Shown here piece after piece: positions 37,276 through 48,770 of a stretch of DNA of 64,000 bases. The notes below the pieces were generated by a model. It did not search any database, was not told the DNA's origin, and was given only the letters and a program-made list of their open reading frames with translations. Position 1 is the first letter of the stretch. The number at the start of each line of letters is the position of its first letter. The stretch spans positions 3,279,001-3,343,000 of the forward strand of contig CM028919.1 of NCBI GenBank assembly GCA_016801845.1, in the 5' to 3' direction. The translations under genes were made by a program, and so were the position numbers. This DNA is from Polydactylus sextarius. Lineage: Eukaryota > Chordata > Actinopteri > Polynemidae.

Positions 37276-37505
37276 CTGATAGATGGATGGAGACTGGCTA
37301 TGTCATCATTTAATCTTGATTTAAAGTAAGAATAAAACCCCCTTTCTCATCAGCACTGCTGCAATTTTGGAATTAACCTTGACATTTGAGCATAGACATT
37401 CATGTTATCTTCATTATGAATGTAATAATTTTGGTTAGCTCTTAATTTCTCACAAAGCACCATCATGAGGTCAAAAATTGACATTTTAATTGGCCAAATA
37501 CTTTT
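37276..37505. other. Short noncoding spacer
   Basis: Spacer between the LINE remnant and the compound microsatellite; begins with a small GATGGATGG. Nothing else seen. Confidence 0.6.
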
Positions 37506-37522
37506 GCTGCTGCTGCTGCTGT

Positions 37523-37568
<46 letters not shown>

Positions 37569-37569
37569 G
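37506..37569 (+). repeat. Compound microsatellite (CTG)5 (GT)13 (GA)n
   Basis: Three adjoining simple repeats: CTG units to 37520, GT units 37521-37546, GA units 37547-37569. Likely to be highly variable in length between individuals. Confidence 0.95.
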
Positions 37570-39494
37570 TGAGTTATTCAGTTAACATCTTAACATTTGC
37601 ATGTACGTAATGCAATATTTGTTGGGTTATATGAAGAACCCAACTAACAACTATGATGTTGATAATTATTGATTGATTGACATCACATTAAAGAGTATTT
37701 TTTGTTTTCCATGACTTCAGTGTTGTTGCTCTTGGTGGTGACAGCAGGCAGTCATGGTCATAAATAAAACTGATTAACTCTTGAGCTGTAGTTCAACGTT
37801 AACTGTGTGGTGTATAATATTAATGTAATGACGTGATTTACTGAGCTGAAAAATGAATATTGCAAAAAATATGGAATGTTGCTTGGGACACAGTTGTTCT
37901 TTAAAACCATTGGTACTCGACACTGGTTCACGAGCTCAGACTGTCTTTCTGTCACTTGCTTTAAATGCCAGAATATTGTATCCTTCAGGCTGGTAATGAG
38001 CTGGAAAAATTCCATTTGCAAATTGGAAACTGGAATGACGAGGTGAAAGACTCCTCCAAGTACTACAGCAATTTAAAAAGTGGAATGTGTGCAAATGTTG
38101 CCATTTCACTTGTTCCAGATTTCATCAGAAATGATAGAATATCTGATATAAGGTCATTAGCTGAGGTGATGGAGACATAACACTCTAAACACTCATAACA
38201 TACTAAAGTATGTATTCATGCAGTCGTTGCTGCGGTTTTTGCACCAGCCTTGCTAATCTAAATGTGTTCTCAGTGGTGTGATGTCTTCATGCACCCAACA
38301 CTTGACACCCTTTACAAAAGTTACTTTCAATTTAAGAGTGTAACACATTAATCAGCCACACTGTATGAATATTCATTTCCCTAAAATGTTTAAAAATAAG
38401 ATCTGCTGATTGCCTGTGGATAAGCCCTCACTCATTACACGCTCCGAGGGTACACCAACACTCAAGGCAAATTGTTACTAAAACTAAACAGAGAGGGAGA
38501 ACACTTGACAGCGCTTCAGTCTAACTTCTGTTGACATATGAACTCTTATTTTCAGTCACTTCAAACATGTTCCTGCAGTTGTTCAACCCTTACCATTTTG
38601 TCTGTTTTGACTGAACGCTGCCATATTTTTATGCTCAATAATTAACTATCTCTCTACAGTGACCACTAACAGTACAGCGCCTTTGCAGACAGCTAAATAA
38701 CACGTTAGATTGTACAGAAGTACATTCATAGAAGAATACATAGAAGTACATTCAGCCGCTGCATCCTTCCTCCTGCAGTCACTTTATTATATATTCTGAG
38801 CAAGGCTTTCACCTGTGTGTTTACTCACAATGCCGAAGTTTCCTGAGACAATACACGTCTCACACGCTTGTTCTTCTGTTTCACATCTTCGTCTTTTGTT
38901 TATGTTGCATCTTTCAATCTCTTGTATCTTTTGTGTTTCCAGAGTTCAAGAATAGATCACCCCACCACTCCTGTTCCTAACACACACAATCACACATACG
39001 CACACACTCAAACACACATTATATGTAGCTTTCTAAGTTTAGCTCTGCTCTCAGGCTCATTTGAAAGTCAAATGTTCGCCTTCACTTTTCCGACCACACT
39101 TCAAGCGTGGCACGCCGGCTGAAAACACTTAATCAAGCCTCTGCCACAGTGCAGCAATCAGAGTAACAGGGCGGGAATATGGGTCATCCCGCACTCGGTG
39201 CTGAGTTTACCAAGTGCCACCAGATGCACACTAATGAGGAAGACCCTGGTGACACTGTTGTTCTGTCAGTTTTCTTGACTGGGGGTCAACACAACACATC
39301 ACAAAAAGAGTAAAAAAAAAAAAAAAGAGGAAAAGAGCAGACTGTGGCAGGAAAAGATATAATACATCATATTTTGTTTGGAGGTTACAGAATTTGACAA
39401 CATTTTTAGAGTATTTTTTTTTTTTTTTTAGATTATGCTGATATATATTCTTTTGCCTCCATACTGGCAACAGCTGTTACCAGACATACAGACA
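37570..39494. other. Noncoding stretch, simple repeats only
   Basis: Holds a direct repeat of AGAAGTACATTCA at about 38716-38751, an imperfect CA-rich run at about 38980-39015, an A15 run at 39312-39326 and a T16 run at 39414-39429. No gene or named transposon. Confidence 0.55.
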
Positions 39495-39745
39495 ATGCGT
39501 ATAAGGTCAGCCAGTCTCATTTTTGTGATATCCCCAAAATGCCTTGAGGGAAATTCCTTCAAATTTAGTACAAAAATGTCAGTTAGACTCCAGGGTGAAC
39601 TGAACTGATTAGATTGTAATAGTCAGAGGTGAAAAGTCAAGGTCACTGTGACCTGCAACAATTTACAAACTGAACTATTATACACCTGCGAAGCGATAAA
39701 TCTGGTTTTCAGTATGTATTTGTTCGAGGTCACATTGTTAGACAT
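39495..39745 (+). repeat. Teleost repeat with AGGTCA palindrome, best copy in window
   Basis: The order of phrases is TGCCTTGAGGGAAATTCCTTC, TAGACTCCAGGGTGAACTGA, GATTAGATTGTAATAGTCAG, AAGTCAAGGTCACTGTGACC. It is the same order as in the degenerate copies at 28855-29165, and as a repeat I know to be abundant in fish. The 3' part (ACCTGCGAAGCGATAAAT, GGTCACATTG) is more diverged. The class of the repeat is uncertain to me. Confidence 0.75.
39640..39654. promoter_or_regulatory. Perfect estrogen response element consensus
   Basis: AGGTCACTGTGACCT is an exact palindrome of AGGTCA with a 3-base spacer, the consensus bound by estrogen receptor dimers. The overlapping TCAAGGTCA (39637-39645) is also an exact extended half site for ERR/SF-1-type receptors. 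The site sits inside a repeat copy, so it came with the repeat. Sequence match is certain; any binding or activity is not shown. Confidence 0.6.
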
Positions 39746-42700
39746 GAGGACAAAAAATATAAGATAAAATCAGAAATAGACAATGTCATTTTTATGGCTG
39801 CTTTCTGACTATAATCCCATTACTCACTGTTTTTTTTTTTTCCACCACCAACTCCACCAACGTGTGAGAGAAATATCTCGAGCTGCACAGCTGGCTGGTT
39901 GCTAACTTTGTCCATTTTGGGTTTGTTTTTATTTGTTTTTTGGGGCATTTTTGCCTTCATTGGATGATATGTACTAAAGGGTCATCCTAGCTGAGAGTCA
40001 ACCTGGTGACCAGCTAAGCTTCTGCATCTACATGGTATGATGTGCCCTAACCACTCAACCATCAAGGTACAACTTTTTTTACATTGATTCTGATTGTGTC
40101 CAAGTTATGTACTATTGGTTTATCTGTTTTTTTTTTTTTTTCTTGGAAAACTGCCCTGAAAGCTGCCCTGAACCAAAACTTGTGGGCCACAAAAAACAAA
40201 GATACTAAGAAAAAGCTCCATAAACTTGGAAGAAGTGCAGAGTCAGGTGTTAATCCTCTGTGGGTTCAATACACATACACTGAACCTTTTTTCTACGAAA
40301 AAATACAAAAAAGACCCTTGAATGTTGAAAAGCTTAACCGTTCAGAAGTAACTGCCACAATGTCAGGCAAAAACCAATTGCATTCCTTTAAAAAATAACA
40401 CAGTGTGACAATGTACTATTAGCTTGGGAATAAACTCAGTGCAGAGGAGTAAATAGATTCCTGACCAGGGTTTTGCTTTGTTGTACTGAACTGAGTATAC
40501 CTGTTGCCTGGATTATACAGACGGCTCATCATTCTCCAGTCTTTTATACACTATAACTAACTGTCGGAGGGGTTTAGTTAACAGTGGCCATAATAAAACA
40601 TAGGCCTGAACTAATATAATGGTCCCAATAAGTTTGAACTGAATTCATTTCACCAAGGAGCTCATTTTAAAGTGGTTATACAATGTCTTCTGTTGCCCTG
40701 AACAAAAAGTCTGTTACAGATGCCTATCAAATCACTAAGCCTATGTATTATTTGCTTCACTACTATTGTGTGAATACCAGTGAATACCCAGCTCTAACTG
40801 AATTCATATAGTGGAAGGAGACTATTTAATTTTTAGCCCCTCTCACCCACGGAGGGAATTCAAAGTGCTCCACGTAATGAAATTAAATTTATTTAAAACT
40901 GTATTGAATGAACTTTGCAGTTTGTGAAAAGGAGAGATGCCCAAAATAATGAACTCATAAAGTGCTGCCACCTGTGATTTTTGTTTCAAGCGTTGTTGTA
41001 CCAACGCACCTTTGCTCCAAACTTATTTTTCATGCTTGTTCGATGCCTTATGTCCATTAGGGTGTGTAAACCCGTGGAGATGCTTTGGATCTGCAGGCAA
41101 GGTCTACGTGAGCAACGCGTCCCCTGCCTCGTCTTTGAGGGCATATCTCGGGGGGCTGCTGCACTCTGAAGAACGAAGACAAGTAATAGACAAAAAAACC
41201 GCTTGAACCATCTGCTCTTTTGTAAATGTTAAAGCATTGATGTGTGGTCATCTTTGACAGTGGTCAGCTTCTTTCTTTTCTGACCACTTGACTTTTTCCC
41301 TACATGTGTCCACTTTCCTGTCATGAATCGCTCAATCCACTCCCTCAAAAGCTTTGGACAATGTAAGAATCAAATTTTCTTTGAAAAAAAAAAAAAAACA
41401 CAAAATGAACAAATTGATTGACTTAATGTGTTTTCATCTACACTGTAGTAAGTGTTTGACCTGCTGGGAAACATGACCTTGATGTAGTTGCTTGTTTTTA
41501 TTTTTTGGAGTGAAACGGTGAACTCTTTCTATATTTATCTCTAATGAGTCACAGTGTACACACTGTAACTGTGTACTTTCTTCTGCATTTTTCCTGGTTG
41601 TTAGAGATTAATTATCTTATAGTCAACACATTCACTTACATTTCCAATCCAAATCCTTACCTGACCATCAAAACTAAAATACAAGTCACTAATCACACTG
41701 AAAATGAAGTGGAGATAAAGAAAAAAAAAAAACATAGGAGCCATATCTGCAACCTGCAAGCATGTTTAATATGACAGAAGCACAATAAAGTACAAATGTC
41801 CATGAAAGGTGAATATTGAAGGTGGAAAACAAGAATTACCTGGAGCTGTGGCTTTTCAGGTAAGGACATATAGGGATAAGATATTTATTTAGACTTGTTT
41901 TGCACCAAATACCTGTTTTGCGGTTTTACAAGTCCAGTAGGTGGATGGCTGTGGTTGTTCAGCTCACTGGGAAACAGTAGATAATGTCCTCGACCTTCAT
42001 TCTGTCCATAAAAACACTGTCAACAAGAAATCAACAAAGACAAATGACAGATGCATCACTTGTCACTGTGTTTTGGGCAAAATTAATCAAGAAATTCATA
42101 TAAAACCCCTTTCAAAACAAAACTTATGCAGACTGATTGTTAATACTGAGTTGTTTTTTCACCAGAAGCCGGAGTCATGTTTCAGTCGTATCATCATATA
42201 ATTTAATCTGGATACTCGACTCATCTGATTATGATTCAACTAAATAAAAAAACTGACAGTCAAGTATGTTTATTAAAAGTCTTCAGTGTTACGTCCATTG
42301 GCCTCTCCCTGCACCATAGACTTGACTCTGTGACGATGTCAGGTTGTTCCAATGAGACCTGCTGAGTCCACTACAATCAAAGTGGACAAGAGAGAAGCTG
42401 CCTTGGCTTTATAGACTTACATGGTTTTGACTGCCTGTTCACCTCCTCACCTGCTTCTTACTGCATCTCTCTCCCTCTTTCTGTGGATTCCATCCCGCTT
42501 TCTCCCACTTTGTGCTGTCAATCAAAAAGTGAGAACAGCAATCACACAGAATTTATGACCAGTCTGTGAAGAGAATTGAATTGATCTATATGAATTTAAT
42601 ATCATTTTGATTTATTATTGGTCTGTACAATCAGGTAACATCATTTTGGCCTCATTCTCTCACCTCATCTTACTCTTTCATTAAAAAAATAAACTATATT

Positions 42701-42856
42701 TCTAATCTGGGGAATAACCCACAATTCTAGTAAATGAAGATTTGTTTCTCCTTCAATTCACTGTTTATACATAGACCAAAAATAAACCACAAAGGCCAAT
42801 TCAATCACAGTAAAAAACACTGTGACTCCTTTAACTGCAATAATAGAATGCATCCA
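39746..42856. other. Noncoding stretch with a CpG-rich patch
   Basis: T runs at about 39830-39841 and 40126-40141, an A15 run at 41384-41398. At about 41040-41180 the sequence is clearly richer in G, C and CpG than its surroundings (ACGTGAGCAACGCGTCC, ATCTCGGGGGGCTGC) with open frames on both strands, but no known protein pattern. A 104-codon frame at 40084-40398 matches nothing known. Confidence 0.5.
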
Positions 42857-42899
42857 TTAGCTTGTTAGTTTATTAGCTTATTAGCTTATTAGTTTATTA
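42857..42899 (+). repeat. 8-bp tandem repeat (TTAGYTTA)5
   Basis: Five 8-base units, TTAGCTTG, TTAGTTTA, TTAGCTTA, TTAGCTTA, TTAGTTTA, with a final TTA. It ends 6 bases before a perfect hairpin. Confidence 0.9.
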
Positions 42900-42905
42900 C
42901 CACAA

Positions 42906-42938
42906 GTGAGGCTAGTGAACACAGTTCACTAGCCTCAC
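42906..42938. repeat. Perfect 15-bp inverted repeat, 3-nt loop
   Basis: GTGAGGCTAGTGAAC at 42906-42920 is exactly complementary to 42924-42938; the loop is ACA. At 15 perfect base pairs with mixed composition this is the strongest short hairpin in the window. It is not followed by a T run of terminator type and lies in no recognised element. Confidence 0.95.
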
Positions 42939-45048
42939 AGTTTTACCCAATATTTTCAAAACAAAACTGCAACATTTGCTTTGGTTTCAACTTCAGTTCA
43001 TTAATATTACCTTGTTCTTCTTTTTCTCTCCTGTCTCAGACAAACAGTTTCACAAAATAAGAATACAAGAGCTAAAATGATTCCAGAAAAAAATAAGAAT
43101 GAAATAATTATACATTGTGTTATTGAACAGCCCTAAACAGAGTCAGAAATTACCGGTCAATGGTGCCATGCAGATAGAAATTGCTCTCTAAGCTCTTGGA
43201 AATGTCTAAAACAAAATGTTGTAGTGTTTCTATTGTAATGGCCAGTGGGACAACTTGGTTCAAGTCTGAGTGACAGTATTGTTCCCTAATGTACAACTGT
43301 GGTGTCATCTCTCCAGAAACCAAGTCATGTTGTTTTCTGAAGCACTGAGCCACAGGATAAGTGGATCAAAATCATGTTTGATTTCACTTGGTGACACTTC
43401 TTTTTTCAGTGGGAGGTGCTGACAGAGCTGTAGTGTCAAACACAAGGCCTTGATGGACCAGGTCACTCTGAATAATCTGGCGGTGGTTTCAGACAGGGGT
43501 ATTGGCCAGTTTGACCTATCCGCTAATTACTGTGTGTGTCCCATTGTTTTTATTTATTTATTAATTTATTCATTTGTATTTAGTGTTCACAAGAGAGCAG
43601 TTTGACTGTGGGCCAAACCTGGCTCCACCAGCACATCCTGATTGAGATAAACTGAGGGAAAACCTCAGGTAGTGCAGCCAGAGGATAATTAACCTGTTGA
43701 AGTGTAAGTTGGCTGATTTGTTTTGCACCTGTTTTGGCTGTGACTGTGTTGGATTTACCATTGTTGGTGGAGCTGTGCTGCAAGGTTACAGACACTATTA
43801 CTATTGGTGAGAAAAATACTGGATGTGTAAGCAGTTATTTGGCAACACAGGGTTTTAAGCCATTTTGTTTTAGGGTTAATAAAAAATAGTTTATAATCTG
43901 TTGACATGAAAAAGGTGTGTACTTGTGTCCAGCAAGTCCAGCAACTTTGCTGCACTACATTTATTATACATTGAAGGGAAAGCCTCCTTTGCATGTTTTG
44001 ACTAAGTCAGAAATATTGTTCAATCATTCTGAAAGGTTACTTAGTGATTTTCACATCAGCATTCGTTGAAAATAGGAGACTGACATTTTTTAAATGGCCT
44101 CCTGAGCGCATACAGGAACTCAAACCCAAACAGTGGGAAACATTACTGTGTACAGTACATCATTACATGTAATGCAGAAAGTATTTGTGAGAAAAAGAGC
44201 TTTTATTTTTGCCTCTTGTCTGTAAAAGGTTGAGATTTGCATATAAATTGACCATTTTATTTCTCTCGCTGCAGCCCCTCAAAGCCTTTATTTAATTTGT
44301 AGTCATGTTAATGAGTTCTTCTTCTATGGCACAATGTGGAGCTACTTATACAATATATTTAAATGCATTTTGTACATTTAGGCAATGGTCACATTTCTTG
44401 ATTAGGGTACTAGAAACGTGTAAAACTGGTTAAAACTTTAGGAGGTTTTGTCTCATTTTGTAAGAGACATGTTGAAGGGTTGAATCCACTCTCTCAAAAT
44501 AAATGGCCTTAAACAAGACGCACAATTGCCCCAAATCAATTTGCATGTTGAGGTTTATGTAAATCAAAGTGGGGTTTGTTAATAGTGTTTCATCTGAGCC
44601 GTAATATTTTATAACATTGGAAATACCACATTCACGCAATGTCTCATGGAACCTTAGATTCAGGAGGTGTAATGTGCTTGAGAATCTGTGGACTAAGTAT
44701 TAAATTGTGCAAAGGACTTTGGATATAGAGTAGACTATCACAACGTCCCCAGGGGTATCTTTGAGGGAGGACTGCCTTATCTTTACTTTATGTTCCATTA
44801 CTGTGAATGATGAAGTCTTTGCATGACCAGAGTGACAGCTGAGTTCTGCGCAGTGAGGCAGTTTTGCAACTGAGTATGAAGCAATGGAGATGAGAGTTAG
44901 CACCCTTATAGCTGCGGTTGTGATTCTTTGCCAGGAAAAGGTGAAGTGCTTCCTTTTAATGTGCAAGTAAGAGTAACTTCCCCAGGAGAAGTTCAAGTCT
45001 CAATTGTGGGTATAGATAAGAGAACAATTAAACGAGATTTAGTATTTT
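42939..45048. other. Noncoding stretch, no gene seen
   Basis: Includes TTTATTTATTTATTAATTTATT at about 43549-43571. Overlapping minus-strand frames at 43570-43994 and 44700-44996 have no recognisable domains. No repeat family assigned. Confidence 0.5.
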
Positions 45049-45088
45049 TGGATGGATGGATAAATAGATGGATGGGTGATGGATGGAT
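45049..45088 (+). repeat. GGAT-type simple repeat
   Basis: Imperfect run of GGATGGATGGATAAATAGAT followed by GGATGGGTGATGGATGG. Such runs end RTE LINEs and the GTTTGCATG-type repeat, but the preceding 100 bases show neither body. Confidence 0.8.
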
Positions 45089-46938
45089 TGAGCAAACGTA
45101 AAGGTAGATTAGCAAAAGAAATATGACATCCCATCTTGTAAAAATTGTGTTCCTGTAAAAACTTAGAATTTAATTCTCGAACATTAGAGCTATTACTGGT
45201 GGAGAAAGGAAAGTCATGTGTTCAACATTTAACCAGTTACCATGAGAGACAGAGGATTCTCTCATAAAACACTGGATGAGGTGATTAATGGTCTAGATCT
45301 CGATGTGGCCATGTAAACCTTTGATCCTGGTCTGAGAAACCTACAATCAGTGGGTGGATGAGGTTTTGCACTTCTTCACTTGACACTTAACTACCCAATC
45401 CACTGACCTCATTTCACTGCATTACAGAAAAAAAGAGAAGTCTTTTGCATGCAGAACACATCTTGTTGGTCACACTTTGAACAGCAGCATAACAGAATGA
45501 GTTGTTACTGCTCTTGGAAGGGCTCTCAAAACAATTACTGTATGCGGCATACAATGTTTGTATAATGAGCAATCCACAATTTACTCTTGATATAAACAAC
45601 TCACAACATTGAATGAAAGTATGGGCCCCTGAGACACAGAACGGAGCAAACTGAGCTGCTGCATTAACAGCAGTTTGGCAACAAATTCCTGTTTGGGTCT
45701 TTGTGCAATTATTTTCTTGGGATGCTGTCATGGTCTTCCTTTGAGCTTAACGAAAAGTAACAGCCCCCTCAGTGATAAACTAGAATTGCTATGCATTCCT
45801 TCGCATTGCTGATAATAATTATGAAACACTCAGAATTGGGAGCAGTTTGCTGGTCAAATACACAGAAAGATTCAGATTGTGTGGAAAAGTTGAGAACTTT
45901 GTGTACAGATCAGAACATACCAGTAATCAATATAAATCTCTGACATCATCAGATAAGTGTCACAGAAAAGTGAGTTTATTACAATATGTGTCCAAAACAC
46001 TGCAGTCAGGTTTCTTTTTAAATGTAACTAAATGTTTATAGTTATAACTTTAACTGCATTGTTTATATAGTAACAAACTAATTAAAATATAATGGATGCA
46101 TTAACTTGCAGCAGCAGTTCTCTTTATCTCTCCCAGGCCACTCTGAGCTCAGCTGCCTTTTCATGACTATTAGACGCTCTGGAAAGAGTTTTAAAGAGCT
46201 TTAGACTCTAATAGATTATCAGATGAGAGGAATTCGTTTCAGATGCAAACCCACTTAGATGTATGTTGGTAAGCTTTGCACTTACAGTGCACATTATACA
46301 CAAATGGTGCGTCATGTAGCACAAACAAAATTCAACCAAACCAAACCAAACCATTTAGCCCAAAATTCCACCACTCCTTCATTAAACTCCAATTTGAGAT
46401 CCAAATGTGCTTGAACACGATGTTTGAATATTGTGTTTAAATCTGCTGTGTCTAGTTTAAAGTGTCATGTAATGAACAGGAGGTTTTCAATTAACATTAT
46501 ATATAAACTTCATTCTTGTCTTGTTCTCTTTGTGCTGACAGTGTTATTTTGGGCTATTATAACTAGTTTATAACAAGTGATAGAACAGCTGTGGTTGAAG
46601 CCGAGTAAAGTGATGGGTTAAACACACAGAGAGCCTGAAGGCAAAAGCCTGAGTTAACAAAGACAGTTGAGAGCTCCTTCTTGATACCGGTTTATCTCTG
46701 GTCGGGGGTTTAGAGTTTGTTGAGTCAGTTCACACAAAGAAAACCTGGCTGTGTTGAGTTTGTTTCATATTTCACCCCTCAGCTTGTTCAGGTCACAAAA
46801 CCTAAAGCAGATTCACACAGTAAGCCTAGTTAAATCTAAAAAAAAAAACCACACACAAGTTACACAACTTTCTAGAGAGTGAAGTCAGTTGTCAGTGTGT
46901 GATGGCAGTGAGGGCTGCATTGAAACCCATGTGAGTGT
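45089..46938. other. Noncoding stretch, no gene seen
   Basis: Holds an (AAACC) run at 46335-46352. GAGTTAAC-type words and an ordinary mix of sequence follow at 46600-46790, which has the feel of an interspersed repeat, but I cannot match a family. A 105-codon minus frame at 45414-45731 matches nothing known. Confidence 0.5.
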
Positions 46939-46940
46939 AA

Positions 46941-47004
<64 letters not shown>
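46939..47004 (+). repeat. Compound microsatellite A11 (AT)n (GT)n
   Basis: A run, then AT units to about 46978, then GT units 46979-47004. A purine-rich stretch (AAAGAAAAAG type) follows at about 47038-47080, next to the 3' side of the minus-strand LINE. Confidence 0.95.
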
Positions 47005-47199
47005 ATAACACATTCAATGATATACAATCACTAAAACAGAAAGAAAAAGAAAAAAAGGTAAAGGAGGAAAAGAAAAAAAAACACATCAATCAAACGGAGA
47101 GAGAAAATTATCCATACAATTACAAATTTATTTCAATTATACTAGACATGAGCATTACTTTGTCTAGACAAAATATACCTCACCAGGCTTAAACCTGAA

Positions 47200-47883
47200 C
47201 ATTTTATAGGATGATATAAGCTTAAGAGACCTATGTGAAGAGTTTCAGAGTTGAGGTCCATGGAATCTAATGAAAAAATTAGGACTGGAGGTTCTCTTAC
47301 TGAATAGGAATAAATATCTGATGATGACAGAAAAAAAAAAAAACTTGTGAAAAGTGTCTGGAATGTCTTGTTTATAATAAATTAATTTAAACATAAACAG
47401 ACATGTTTGAAACATTAATAGAAAAACTGATAAAAGTTTGAATTTACTAAATAAAGGCGCAGATGGCGAGTTTGAAATCATTCTCAAGAATCTTTTCTGA
47501 ACTAAGAGTAACTGATTAAGGTATGAGGAATATGAAGCACCCCAGATAATGTTGCAGTATGTCAAATATGGATAAATAAAACTGTAGTATAATGTCATAA
47601 GAAAGGACTGATTCAATCAGGGAGAGACTCTTTGATAATAGCATAGGACTTCATAATTTTTTTTGGCATACATACTCAAAATGGTTTCCCCAGAACAATC
47701 TATCAATCAATCAACTAATATACCAAGGAATTTTGTGCAAGAGACTTGTTTGATTTCAATGTTATTAATTAGCAGCTTTGAGTGCGGCTTGGGAAAAGTT
47801 TTTTTTTTTTTTGTTTCTAAAAGTACATAATTTGATTTGTTTACATTCAAGGAAAGCTTGTTCGTCTGAAAATAAATAAATAA

Positions 47884-47919
<36 letters not shown>
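47200..47919 (-). mobile_element. LINE reverse transcriptase fragment (Jockey/CR1/L2 group)
   Basis: On the minus strand 47873-47707 reads TNKLSLNVNKSNYVLL and then NNIEIKQVSCTKFLGILVD, the usual W...NKLSLN..K...M and FLG..ID motifs. A frameshifted stretch follows, and 47616-47245 reads LMTLYYSFIYPYLTYCNIIWG and LNQLLLVQKRFLRMI (each a hallmark block), then PNFFIRFHGPQL. There the next codon is TGA (47245-47247) where the family has the TGG of LWN; NSS follows directly, so this is a single nonsense change. The upstream (5') part is missing and its place is taken by an (AAAT)n(TA)n microsatellite at 47870-47916. The copy is dead. Confidence 0.9.
47870..47916. repeat. (AAAT)n (TA)n microsatellite at the LINE's 5' break
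   Basis: AAAT-type units up to 47889, then about 14 TA units. It adjoins the codons for the LINE motif TNKLSLN, so it marks the point where LINE sequence stops. Confidence 0.95.
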
Positions 47920-47922
<3 letters not shown>

Positions 47923-48235
47923 AACGACTCAAATAAAACTAGAGGATGCCAAATGCTCAGCTACCCAGAGGGAGAGGGAGAGAGGGAGGGGAAGTCTGAC
48001 TTTCATGTTCTTCTACTCAGGTACAGGCGTTCAAAAGTGGAAGTCAGGCAAATGAACAAGGCACAGCAGTCCATGAACATTAGCAGGACAAATAGGTGAA
48101 CACAGACCCAACAGCAGAAAACAGAGCACAGTATCCAGGGAAAGAGATAACAACGGTGTCATTGAACACAGTTGTTTTTCCCCCTGTTAAACAGGAATTG
48201 TGTTTTCTGTAGTATTTTTTTTATGTTTATGATTA
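47920..48235. other. Noncoding spacer with GGGAGA-rich patch
   Basis: A purine-rich GGGAGAGGGAGAGAGGGAGG run at about 47969-47990. Nothing else recognised. Confidence 0.6.
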
Positions 48236-48290
48236 TTTAAGTCAGTTCTGTTTATATAGCCCTATATCACCAATCACAAAAAGAAATTTG
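48236..48290 (+). repeat. Possible retroposon tail-type fragment (TTTATATAGCCC)
   Basis: CTGTTTATATAGCCCTATAT then CACCAATCACAAAAAG follows a phrase I know from fish repeats (TTTATATAGCCCAATATCAC). Only about 45 bases match, so the family and boundaries are uncertain. Confidence 0.45.
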
Positions 48291-48492
48291 TAAATGCTGC
48301 TTATGTTAAAATGCGTTCGTATTTATTGACCTGTTTGTTGACCTCTTTGGCTAAAGTAACTGCCATTCTTCCAATTAAACAAATGGTGTTTAAAGATGAT
48401 GGGTTTGGGATTCATCTTTAGAATTTACATGAACCTTCAGAGACATGAATCATGAATGTCTCCTTTTTCAAACTGCTCTCTCTGTAAAATCA

Positions 48493-48770
48493 TAAACCAA
48501 TCAGCTGTAACATTATAACCACTGACAAAAAAAACTGCCGAACCTCAATTCTCAGTCAAGGATCTGAAGGATGTGCTCAACAAACATGTCTCATCCATGG
48601 AGGAACCACCTCACAACTTACAGTAGGTTACTTAGTATTTGCTGTTATCATCTTAATGCCTAGAGGTCTCGTGGAGTCTATGCCTCGATGCGTCAGGGTT
48701 GTTTTTGCAGCACAAGGGGGACCTTCAAAATAACACTAGTACATAGTTTTAAATTGCTTTGTTGATGACA
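48493..48770 (+). mobile_element. Tc1/mariner transposon, internal-deletion derivative
   Basis: The left terminal inverted repeat is recognisable as AATCAGCTGTAACATTATAA with CCACTGACA (48498-48526; usual ATCAGCCATAACATTA.AACCACTGACA). The sequence then jumps to the transposase C-terminus: LKDVLNKHVSSMEEPPHNLQ (usual LWDVLDKQV.SMEAPP.NLQ), a TAG stop, and RGLVESMPRCVRVVFAAQGG ending at TAA 48731-48733. The right end (CACTAGTACATAGTTTTAAA and TTGTTGAT, to about 48769) is a worn inverted copy of the left end. The DDE catalytic domain and N-terminal DNA-binding part, some 250 or more codons, are gone. The copy cannot move itself. Confidence 0.88.

Noticed and set aside
40084..40398. 104-codon plus-strand frame with a Lys-rich end
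   Set aside because: Starts at a T16 run and reads A-rich DNA; no family resemblance.
42906..42938. Intrinsic transcription terminator
   Set aside because: Strong stem, but the T run is only four bases after two others, and the genome is eukaryotic, where this signal does not apply.
43425..43515. Stretch recalling a fish repeat (GTCAAACACAAGGCC)
   Set aside because: Only about 20 bases match my memory of the family and the rest does not follow.
46600..46790. Possible interspersed repeat with GAGTTAAC and AACCTGGCTGTGTTGA words
   Set aside because: I cannot line up enough of it with any family I know.
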